DNA of 6,079 nucleotides, taken from contig CAILUR010000071.1 of assembly GCA_903837445.1 (NCBI GenBank), positions 1-6,079 of the forward strand. Direction: 5' to 3'. This document shows positions 1 through 5,155 of this stretch, piece after piece (the stretch's first letter is position 1; every line of letters starts with the position of its first letter). The stretch comes from an uncultured bacterium (GTDB lineage: Bacteria; Oederibacteriota; PGYV01; CAILUR01). The translations under genes were made by a program, and so were the position numbers. The notes under the pieces are model-generated. The model was given only the letters and a program-made list of their open reading frames with translations, was not told where the DNA came from and made no database searches.

Positions 1-89
1 GATAATGAAATTGCCACAAAGTGGCAAACTATAATATGTTTTCAAACCTCACATTATTTCGCCCCCTGGGCGAACATCCCGTTGGGGAT
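1..89. repeat. Three-hairpin repeat, copy 1
   Basis: This 89-bp unit recurs at 136-225 with a single 1-bp difference. It contains three perfect inverted repeats. Hairpin 1 has a 7-bp stem, TTGCCAC (11-17) with GTGGCAA (21-27), and loop AAA. Hairpin 2 has a 7-bp stem, TTCGCCC (58-64) with GGGCGAA (68-74), and loop CCT. Hairpin 3 has a 5-bp stem, ATCCC (76-80) with GGGAT (85-89), and loop GTTG. The repeat ends exactly at the last base of hairpin 3. It is non-coding as far as I can see. It may be a member of a dispersed, structured intergenic repeat family or the remnant of a small mobile element; the family is not recognised. Its left boundary coincides with the window edge, so it may extend further. 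Confidence 0.9.
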
Positions 90-135
90 ACTCAGTTGGT
101 AGTCTTAATGGGTAAGAAGAACCTTAGTCGGGTTC
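90..135 (+). other. tRNA-like fragment between the repeats (probably decayed)
   Basis: The 46-nt spacer holds two hallmark tRNA elements. AGTTGGTA at 94-101 matches the D-loop (positions A14 to A21), and GGTTCGA at 131-137 matches the start of the T-loop. The distance from GG (98-99) to TTC (133-135) is 35 nt, against 36 in a canonical tRNA with a 5-nt variable loop. A short stem, TCTTA (103-107) with TAAGA (113-117), lies where the anticodon stem would be. A working tRNA is not supported: the D-stem does not pair (ACTC against GTCT), the anticodon loop lacks U33, and the 3' half of the T-stem is absent because the second repeat copy begins at 136, inside the T-loop-like sequence. The acceptor-like GTTGGGG (81-87) belongs to the repeat. 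It is probably a tRNA-derived relic, though chance resemblance is not fully excluded. Confidence 0.45.
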
Positions 136-225
136 GATAATGAAATTGCCACAAAGTGGCAAACTATAATATGTTTTCAAACCTCACATTATTTCGCCCC
201 CTAGGGCGAACATCCCGTTGGGGAT
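136..225. repeat. Three-hairpin repeat, copy 2
   Basis: This is the second copy of the unit at 1-89, offset by 135 bp. It is identical except for one extra A (203) in the loop of hairpin 2, which becomes CCTA. The three hairpins lie at 146-162, 193-210 and 212-225. Sequence identity stops right after GGGGAT (225): copy 1 continues into the tRNA-like spacer, while copy 2 continues into the AT-rich region leading to the pilT promoter. The final hairpin followed by TTTTATT could act as a weak terminator for transcription from upstream, but its stem is only 5 bp. Confidence 0.9.
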
Positions 226-247
226 TTTATTCAAAAAACATTTTTTA

Positions 248-276
248 TTGACAATAATTTATTCAGGCATTATACT
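248..276 (+). promoter_or_regulatory. Sigma-70-type promoter for pilT-pilC
   Basis: TTGACA (248-253) and TATACT (271-276) are separated by exactly 17 bp. The -35 box is a perfect consensus and the -10 box has 5 of 6 matches, in AT-rich DNA after the repeats. Transcription would start near 283, giving a leader of about 28 nt before the GTG start at 312. The same hexamers and spacing precede the pilin gene. Confidence 0.8.
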
Positions 277-300
277 TGGTATAGTTATTGATAAAAGCGC

Positions 301-306
301 AGGAGG
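301..306 (+). promoter_or_regulatory. Ribosome binding site that sets the pilT start
   Basis: AGGAGG lies 5 nt before GTG at 312. It falls inside the longer open frame that begins with TTG at 288. It therefore argues against the TTG, which would sit within a few bases of the predicted transcription start and has no Shine-Dalgarno of its own. Confidence 0.8.
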
Positions 307-311
307 GTCTA

Positions 312-1379
312 GTGCTGAATATTGATATATTGTTGAAGGTTATGTTTGAAAAAAGGGCTTCGGATTTACATCTTACTGTAGGCGTGCCACCTATGCTTAG
401 AATAGACGGAGAAATTATCCCCACTGAATTTGAAAAATTAACCCCAGATGAATGTCGGCGTATTATATATTCCATTTTGACGGACGAGCATAGAGAAAAA
501 TTTGAACGAGAACACGAACTTGATATGTCTTTCAGGGTAGAAAATATTGGACGCGTCAGAATGAATGTGTTTAGACAAAGAGGGTCTGTGGCCGCTGTCT
601 TAAGAAATATTCCTATGAATATTCTTTCTTTTGAGGAACTCGGACTGCCTCCTATAGTAAACGATATTGTAAAAATTCCAAAAGGCCTTGTCCTTGTGAC
701 TGGACCTACGGGGTCTGGAAAATCCACCACTCTCGCATCAATGATAAGTTATATAAATTCGCATAAAGCCGGACACATAATAACTGTAGAAGATCCCATT
801 GAATTTCTTCACGCCCATAAAAGTAGCATAGTAAACCAGCGTGAAATAGGCACAGATACCAAGACCTTTGCCGAAGCCTTAAAATATGTTTTGCGTGAAG
901 ATCCAGATGTTATTATGATAGGCGAGTTGAGAGATCTTGAAACCATTTCCGCTGCTCTCACCATAGCTGAGACCGGGCATATGGTTTATGCGACACTTCA
1001 TACGCCAGATGCTATACAGGCGATAAACCGTATCATTGATGTCTTCCCAGCACATCAGCAGCAGCAAGTCAGGGTACAGCTCTCTTTTGTACTCCAAGCA
1101 GTGATGGCACAGCAACTTTTGCCAAAGGCATATTCCACAGGGCGTGCAGTGGCTATTGAAATACTCATTTCAAATGCTGCGGTTAAAAATTTAATCAGAG
1201 ATGAAAAAGTACATCAGATATATACCATAATGCAGACAGGTTCGGAATATGGAATGAAAACTATGAATCAGGCCTTGGCTGAGCTTTATAAAAAGCAGTT
1301 GGTGAGTTATAACGAAATATTTGAAAGAACCACAGATGCCAAAGATTTGCAGAGAATTGTTCAGGGAAGCGGAGTTTAG
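312..1379 (+). CDS. pilT: Type IV pilus retraction ATPase PilT
   Basis: This is a cytoplasmic hexameric secretion ATPase that powers pilus depolymerisation and hence twitching motility. The 355-residue product matches the usual PilT length. The order of parts is: an N-terminal PAS-like domain with the signature ASDLHL; Walker A GPTGSGKST (residues 131-139); an Asp box VEDPIEF with E160 and E164; Walker B DVIMIGELRD (199-208) with E205; a His box from H223 to H230 (TGHMVYATLHT); and AVKNLIRD (290-297), the counterpart of the PilT-specific AIRNLIRE motif needed for retraction. PilB is ruled out because the large N-terminal domain and tetracysteine zinc motif are missing. The GTG start at 312 is chosen over TTG at 288 because AGGAGG lies just before it. 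It is the first gene after a consensus promoter and is followed 33 nt later by pilC. No partner pilB or pilU is in the window. Confidence 0.96.
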   Translation: MLNIDILLKVMFEKRASDLHLTVGVPPMLRIDGEIIPTEFEKLTPDECRRIIYSILTDEHREKFEREHELDMSFRVENIGRVRMNVFRQRGSVAAVLRNIPMNILSFEELGLPPIVNDIVKIPKGLVLVTGPTGSGKSTTLASMISYINSHKAGHIITVEDPIEFLHAHKSSIVNQREIGTDTKTFAEALKYVLREDPDVIMIGELRDLETISAALTIAETGHMVYATLHTPDAIQAINRIIDVFPAHQQQQVRVQLSFVLQAVMAQQLLPKAYSTGRAVAIEILISNAAVKNLIRDEKVHQIYTIMQTGSEYGMKTMNQALAELYKKQLVSYNEIFERTTDAKDLQRIVQGSGV

Positions 1380-1412
1380 GTTTGAAACCTATAAGCTTTA
1401 CGGAGGCATATA

Positions 1413-2618
1413 GTGGCACTCTTTACATATAAAGCAAAAATGAGTAATGGACAGGTAATTGAAAATCAGATAGAAGCCGATAACGAAGCAGAGGCAGTAA
1501 AAAAACTTATTGCCCAAAAACTTCAGATTACTTCAATAGTAAAAGTCCAGTCGGGGCTTTCAAAATTCTTTACTATCAGCCCAAAAGTAAAAACCTCAGA
1601 AGTGTCAATTTTTTCCAGACAGTTTGCCACTATGATTGATGCTGGACTTCCAGTACTTCAGGCATTGACCATTTTAACGGAACAGATTGAAAATAAAAAA
1701 TTCAAAGAAGTGCTTATAAAAATAAGAGATGACATTGGCAATGGCGGAAATCTTTCGGACTCTATGGGGAAATATCCAAAAATATTTAACAGCCTATATG
1801 TGAATATGATAAAGGCGGGAGAACTTTCTGGAAAACTTGCGGATATTCTTGAAAGGTTATCGGTATTTTTGGAAAAAGCTGAGGCCTTGAGGGCAAAAAT
1901 AAAAGGCGCTATGTCTTATCCGGTAACGATTTTAGTTATTGCTGGAATTATTGTAATCTTACTTATGGTAAAAGTAGTGCCTGCTTTTAAAAGTATTTTT
2001 GAAAGTTTCGGAGGAAAGCTACCGCCTATCACTCAGGCAATTGTTTTTACGAGTGAGTATGAACAGAAAAATTATATGTTTCAGATAGGTGCGGCAGTTC
2101 TGATAGCGTTTGTCTTTAATGTAATAAAAAGTACAGATAGGGGGGCTTATATAATTGATGAAATTGTATTAAGAACACCTATCTTTGGAGACCTTGTAAA
2201 AAAGTCCACAGTGGCAGCCTTTGCACGGACGCTGGGCACACTTTTACAAAGCGGAGTTTCAATCCTTGATGCCCTCGAAACAGTGGCGAAAGCCTCGGGG
2301 AATAAAGTTATTGAAAAAGCCCTTCTTTCCACTAGAGCGGCAGTCAGAGAAGGAAAAAGTCTTACCGAACCTCTGAAAGAAACGAAACTTTTTCCAAGTA
2401 TGGTTGTCCAAATGGTAGCGGTTGGAGAAGAGACAGGAAAGCTTGCTGATATGTTGGCAAAAATGTCTGACTTTTATGACGCAGAAGTGGATACGGCAGT
2501 AGAATCAATAATGGCTATGATAGAACCTTTAATTATGTCAATCTTAGGTGTGGTAATTGGGCTTTTGGTGGTGGGTATGTTCTTACCTATGTTCTCTATG
2601 GGGTCACTTGTGAGCTAA
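1413..2618 (+). CDS. pilC: Type IV pilus inner-membrane platform protein PilC (GspF family)
   Basis: PilC is the polytopic inner-membrane platform on which PilB and PilT act to insert or extract pilin subunits. The 401-residue length is typical. A short N-terminal region (about 1-60, beginning with ALFTYKAK) precedes two homologous T2SSF domains. The first starts near residue 67 (FSRQFATMIDAGLPVLQAL) and the second near 270 (FARTLGTLLQSGVSILDAL), which is the internal duplication expected of the family. Likely membrane segments are near residues 171-192 and 223-238 and at the C-terminus (about 368-393). The GTG start has GGAGG (1402-1406) 6 nt upstream. It lies 33 nt after pilT and is probably cotranscribed with it. 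Only a weak terminator-like element follows, before the pilin promoter. Confidence 0.96.
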   Translation: MALFTYKAKMSNGQVIENQIEADNEAEAVKKLIAQKLQITSIVKVQSGLSKFFTISPKVKTSEVSIFSRQFATMIDAGLPVLQALTILTEQIENKKFKEVLIKIRDDIGNGGNLSDSMGKYPKIFNSLYVNMIKAGELSGKLADILERLSVFLEKAEALRAKIKGAMSYPVTILVIAGIIVILLMVKVVPAFKSIFESFGGKLPPITQAIVFTSEYEQKNYMFQIGAAVLIAFVFNVIKSTDRGAYIIDEIVLRTPIFGDLVKKSTVAAFARTLGTLLQSGVSILDALETVAKASGNKVIEKALLSTRAAVREGKSLTEPLKETKLFPSMVVQMVAVGEETGKLADMLAKMSDFYDAEVDTAVESIMAMIEPLIMSILGVVIGLLVVGMFLPMFSMGSLVS

Positions 2619-2644
2619 GCTTTGGCAAGTTTTTTGGGTTTTTT
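2617..2644 (+). terminator. Possible weak terminator after pilC
   Basis: AAGCTT (2617-2622) can pair with AAGTTT (2627-2632) around loop TGGC, with one G-U pair. It overlaps or is followed by two six-T runs (2630-2635 and 2639-2644) split by GGG. The stem is short and AT-rich, so termination would be partial at best. The position, overlapping the pilC stop codon and just before a new promoter, is what makes it plausible. Confidence 0.3.
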
Positions 2645-2654
2645 CATTAAAATA

Positions 2655-2683
2655 TTGACAAAGCAATATATTGAGGTTATACT
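2655..2683 (+). promoter_or_regulatory. Sigma-70-type promoter for the pilin gene
   Basis: TTGACA (2655-2660) and TATACT (2678-2683) with a 17-bp spacer repeat the architecture of the pilT promoter exactly. Transcription would start near 2690, leaving a leader of about 36 nt. CAGA (2690-2693) and TCTG (2701-2704) could form a small hairpin at the 5' end of the mRNA, but it is only 4 bp. No sigma-54 motif is seen, unlike the pilA promoters of pseudomonads and Myxococcus. Confidence 0.8.
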
Positions 2684-2710
2684 CTATAACAGACTTAAAA
2701 TCTGCTAAAA

Positions 2711-2720
2711 AAAGGAGGTG
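2711..2720 (+). promoter_or_regulatory. Near-perfect Shine-Dalgarno of the pilin gene
   Basis: AAAGGAGGTG is a 10-base match to the complement of the usual 16S rRNA 3' end. GGAGG ends 7 nt before the ATG at 2726. It is the strongest ribosome binding site in the window, as expected for an abundant structural subunit. Confidence 0.85.
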
Positions 2721-2725
2721 AAAAT

Positions 2726-3175
2726 ATGAAACTAGGATCAAAAAAAGGATTTACTCTTATCGAGCTCATGATCGTAGTCGCTATTATTGGTATTCTTGCA
2801 TCAGTAGCTATCCCAAAATTCTCTGATATGTTAGAGAAATCAAGGGAAGGTGCCACAAAAGGCAATGTAGGAGCGCTTAAATCAGCAATATCAATTTATT
2901 ACGGCGACAACACAGGAGCTTGGCCATCTGGTTTGGCTGACACATGGTTTGCGAAGTATATGGACAGAATCCCTGCTGTTAAGGTAAAACATCCTTCAGG
3001 AGGATTTGCTTTGTCCGGATCATCAACAACAATCACTACAGTTAACGAAGTGACGCTTGTAACTATTGCCACTGATACAGACGGATGGAAATATAATCAA
3101 GCTAGCGGAGATCTTTGGATTAACAATTCACAGACAGATTCTAAAGGCGAAGGCTATTCAGTCTACGGATATTAA
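2726..3175 (+). CDS. pilA: Type IVa major-type prepilin
   Basis: This is the pilus subunit, made as a 149-residue prepilin. A short basic leader ends at G8 (MKLGSKKG) and is followed by FTLIELMIVVAIIGILASVAIP, where PilD would cut before F9 and N-methylate it. E13 is the conserved Glu5 of the mature chain. The first 30 or so mature residues form the hydrophobic N-terminal helix. The mature protein is about 141 residues, small for a pilin. It has no cysteine, so the disulfide-closed D-region of proteobacterial pilins is absent. The C-terminus is rich in Gly, Asn, Ser and aromatics (DGWKYNQASGDLWINN, ending GYSVYGY). It has its own promoter, strong ribosome binding site and strong terminator, and avoids the ATA codon used freely by its neighbours. 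These features suggest the major pilin; a highly expressed minor pilin remains possible. The name pilA is assigned by role. Confidence 0.92.
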   Translation: MKLGSKKGFTLIELMIVVAIIGILASVAIPKFSDMLEKSREGATKGNVGALKSAISIYYGDNTGAWPSGLADTWFAKYMDRIPAVKVKHPSGGFALSGSSTTITTVNEVTLVTIATDTDGWKYNQASGDLWINNSQTDSKGEGYSVYGY

Positions 3176-3190
3176 TTTTTTGATAAAAGA

Positions 3191-3221
3191 CCCGTTCGGC
3201 TTTTTGCCGAGCGGGTTTTTT
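3191..3221 (+). terminator. Strong intrinsic terminator of the pilin gene
   Basis: A 10-bp GC-rich stem pairs CCCGTTCGGC (3191-3200) with GCCGAGCGGG (3206-3215), with one G-U pair and loop TTTTT. A six-T run follows, then G and five more T. It lies 16 nt after the pilin stop codon and should end most pilin transcripts, separating pilin expression from pilD-pilMNO. Confidence 0.93.
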
Positions 3222-3228
3222 GTTTTTG

Positions 3229-3237
3229 TGGTATAAT
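3229..3237 (+). promoter_or_regulatory. Extended -10 promoter for pilD and downstream genes
   Basis: TGGTATAAT is a perfect extended -10 element (TGn followed by consensus TATAAT at 3232-3237). No -35 box is visible at the right distance: that position (about 3209-3214) lies in the 3' arm of the pilin terminator. Extended -10 promoters can work without a -35. Transcription would begin near 3244, only about 7 nt before the ATG at 3251. Confidence 0.6.
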
Positions 3238-3250
3238 ATGTTAATAAAAT

Positions 3251-3994
3251 ATGGCAGAAAGGCAGAGTGATTTGGCCATCTATTTAATTGCGGTTTTTAT
3301 TCTTGGTATTATAACAGGTAGTTTTTTAAATGTGTGTATTTACAGGATACCTGCCAAAAAATCAATCATATTTCCACCCTCTTCCTGCCCAAAATGTAAA
3401 AAAATAATAAAATGGTATGATAATATCCCTCTTTTGAGCTATATGATATTAGGGGGAAAATGCAGGCACTGCCATAAAACAATAGCAATTACTTATCCGA
3501 TTGTAGAAATCTTGACAGGTATTATCTTTATTATTTTTTTTCTTAAATTCGGACTTGAAAAAATCTATTTCTACTATATAATTGTAAGTAGTTACATGAT
3601 TATCCTGGCTCTTATAGATATTAATAGGAAAATAGTTCCTGATGGCATAGTAGTTCTGTTGTTGTTGACAGGTTTTTTGTTCGGTATATATGGACTTAGG
3701 CAGGATGTGACTATTTTTGATGGGGTAATAGGAGCTTTAACCGGAGGCTTAATAATATATTTTCTAAACTTTTTTTCAAATGGAAAAATAGGTGAAGGAG
3801 ATATAAAACTTATGACAGCTTTAGGGTTTTTGTGTGGGACCAAAGATATAATATATATAATTTTTTTGGCGTTTATTATAGGGGCAGTGGTTTCACTGAT
3901 AATGCTGGCGCTTAAAAAGTACGGCCGAAAGGATGAGATAGCTTTTGTGCCTTTTATCGCGATAGCTTTTATGGCAAAAGGGCTTCTCTTCTAA
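3251..3994 (+). CDS. pilD: Prepilin peptidase / N-methyltransferase PilD
   Basis: This is an inner-membrane aspartyl protease (family A24) that removes the prepilin leader and methylates the new N-terminal Phe. The 247-residue protein has the hallmark GSFLNVCIYRIP (23-34), then the N-terminal methylase-type domain with two CxxC pairs (C46/C49 and C71/C74), and about six further hydrophobic segments. The catalytic aspartates are D123 (in IDINRKIVPD) and D184 (in GEGD), so both activities look intact. The start is uncertain. ATG at 3251 has no Shine-Dalgarno and would be almost leaderless from the promoter at 3229-3237. In-frame TTG at 3272 has AGAAAGGCAG (3256-3265) before it and would give a protein beginning MAIYLIAV, 240 residues long, which also suits the family. 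The gene separates the pilin from pilMNO and is followed by pilM after 30 nt. Confidence 0.95.
   Translation: MAERQSDLAIYLIAVFILGIITGSFLNVCIYRIPAKKSIIFPPSSCPKCKKIIKWYDNIPLLSYMILGGKCRHCHKTIAITYPIVEILTGIIFIIFFLKFGLEKIYFYYIIVSSYMIILALIDINRKIVPDGIVVLLLLTGFLFGIYGLRQDVTIFDGVIGALTGGLIIYFLNFFSNGKIGEGDIKLMTALGFLCGTKDIIYIIFLAFIIGAVVSLIMLALKKYGRKDEIAFVPFIAIAFMAKGLLF
3256..3265 (+). promoter_or_regulatory. Possible internal ribosome binding site for a later pilD start
   Basis: AGAAAGGCAG matches 8 of 10 bases of the full anti-Shine-Dalgarno complement AGAAAGGAGG and ends 6 nt before in-frame TTG at 3272. It lies inside the coding sequence if ATG at 3251 is used, so it may be fortuitous, but no comparable site precedes that ATG. 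Confidence 0.4.
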
Positions 3995-4024
3995 TGGCAA
4001 GCGTCAAATAGGGAGGAACTTCAC

Positions 4025-5155
4025 TTGGAAATTTTTTCTGAAAATGTAATCGGCCTAGATATCGGAAGTTCTTCAGTTAAGGCCGTTAAACTTAAAAAAA
4101 CAAATGAGGGCTACGAAATTACCGGAGCCGAAATAGTAAGTGTGTTATCTAATTCAATTGAAAATGTCAGTCCAGATTTAAGACATAGTCTTTATGTAGA
4201 TGCGGTCAAAAAAATTCTTAGAGCAAAAAACATGACTGGCAAAAAAATAGTCACCTCTGTTTTATCCGCTGAAAATTCCACCATAATAAGATATGTAGGA
4301 CTTCCTTATATGACCGAAGATGAGTTAAAAAATCAAATGCCGCATCAGTTAGAACAATATGTGCCGATAGCGCAGGACCAGATAGCGTATGATTATAAAG
4401 TGGTCACTGAATATGCAGAAGACTCACAAAAAAAAATGCTCGTACTTATTGTAGCGGTAAAAAATGATTCTATGAATCAGCATATGTCTATTTTGAAAGA
4501 TGCTGGTTTCTCCCCTCAAGCAATAGATGTGGATCCCTTAGCTTTGTGTAACGCCTATACTTTAAATGCCGAAGAAGAAACTTCGGAACTGCGTTTAAAC
4601 ACTGTGGCCTTAATCAATATCGGCGCCAAAAGTACTATTCTGCAAATTGTGGAAAAAAATGTTCCTCGGTTTACTAAAGATATTAGCTTGGCAGGGAATA
4701 ATTTTACAAAAGATATAATGCGAGAATTTCAATTGGACTTTCCTCAGGCAGAAGAATTAAAAAAACAGCAGGCAAGGATTTTAGTGGAAAGCGAAGAGAC
4801 TCTTTTGGACACTGTGCGCGATGCAAATGACGAAAAAGTAATAAGAATAAATGATGCGATGAAAAGCTCGCTCAATAAATTGTTTCAGGAAATACGCAGA
4901 GGGTTTGAATACTATGAAAACAACAATAAAAAGCAGGCAGGTTCGGTGCAAAAAATTCTTTTGTCCGGAGGTTCCTCTCGGATTCAAAACATAGATAAGT
5001 TTCTGGCGGAAAAATTGAGCATTCCTGTAGAGATTAACTATCCTTTTAAAAATGTAAACATTGATTCCAAAAACTTTGATCTTGATAATCTCAGGCTGAA
5101 CGCGGTGCAGTTTAATATAGCCCTCGGACTGGCAATAAGGAAGGTGGGCGTATGA
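4025..5155 (+). CDS. pilM: Type IV pilus assembly ATPase-fold protein PilM
   Basis: PilM is a cytoplasmic actin/FtsA-like protein that binds the N-terminal tail of PilN and anchors the PilMNO alignment complex beneath the inner membrane. The 376-residue product has the nucleotide-binding phosphate-1 loop IGLDIGSSSVKAV (9-21, D12), a phosphate-2 loop INIGAKST (197-204) and an adenosine motif GGSSRI (315-320). The phosphate-2 loop carries Asn198 where FtsA-type proteins have Asp; I believe this also occurs in other PilM proteins, so it is noted rather than treated as a defect. The start is TTG, supported by GGAGG (4012-4016) 8 nt upstream and by the expected distance to the phosphate-1 loop. 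The stop overlaps the pilN start (ATGA), suggesting translational coupling. Its partner motif is present in PilN immediately downstream. Confidence 0.95.
   Translation: MEIFSENVIGLDIGSSSVKAVKLKKTNEGYEITGAEIVSVLSNSIENVSPDLRHSLYVDAVKKILRAKNMTGKKIVTSVLSAENSTIIRYVGLPYMTEDELKNQMPHQLEQYVPIAQDQIAYDYKVVTEYAEDSQKKMLVLIVAVKNDSMNQHMSILKDAGFSPQAIDVDPLALCNAYTLNAEEETSELRLNTVALINIGAKSTILQIVEKNVPRFTKDISLAGNNFTKDIMREFQLDFPQAEELKKQQARILVESEETLLDTVRDANDEKVIRINDAMKSSLNKLFQEIRRGFEYYENNNKKQAGSVQKILLSGGSSRIQNIDKFLAEKLSIPVEINYPFKNVNIDSKNFDLDNLRLNAVQFNIALGLAIRKVGV

Noticed and set aside
36..140. 34-codon open frame from ATG 36 through the repeat and spacer
   Set aside because: It has no ribosome binding site, lies in hairpin-rich repeat DNA, and the corresponding frame in copy 2 is broken by the 1-bp insertion at 203.
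81..153. Functional tRNA gene
   Set aside because: The D-stem does not pair, the anticodon loop lacks U33, and no 3' T-stem or acceptor strand follows the T-loop-like sequence.
165..170. TATAAT inside repeat copy 2 (and 30-35 in copy 1) as a -10 promoter element
   Set aside because: There is no TG extension, and the nearest -35-like TTGCCA is only 13 bp upstream and part of hairpin 1; nothing supports transcription from it.
11..225. CRISPR array
   Set aside because: There are only two units, each 90 bp long with a 46-nt spacer of tRNA-like sequence and multiple internal hairpins; this does not fit CRISPR repeat dimensions and no cas gene is present.
288..311. Longer pilT reading frame beginning with TTG at 288
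   Set aside because: It would begin about 5 nt after the predicted transcription start with no Shine-Dalgarno, whereas AGGAGG at 301-306 points to GTG 312.
263..730. 155-residue open frame on the minus strand opposite pilT
   Set aside because: It is antisense to the conserved pilT N-terminal domain and Walker A; the proline/glycine-rich start is the mirror of the P-loop codons. No ribosome binding site or family resemblance.
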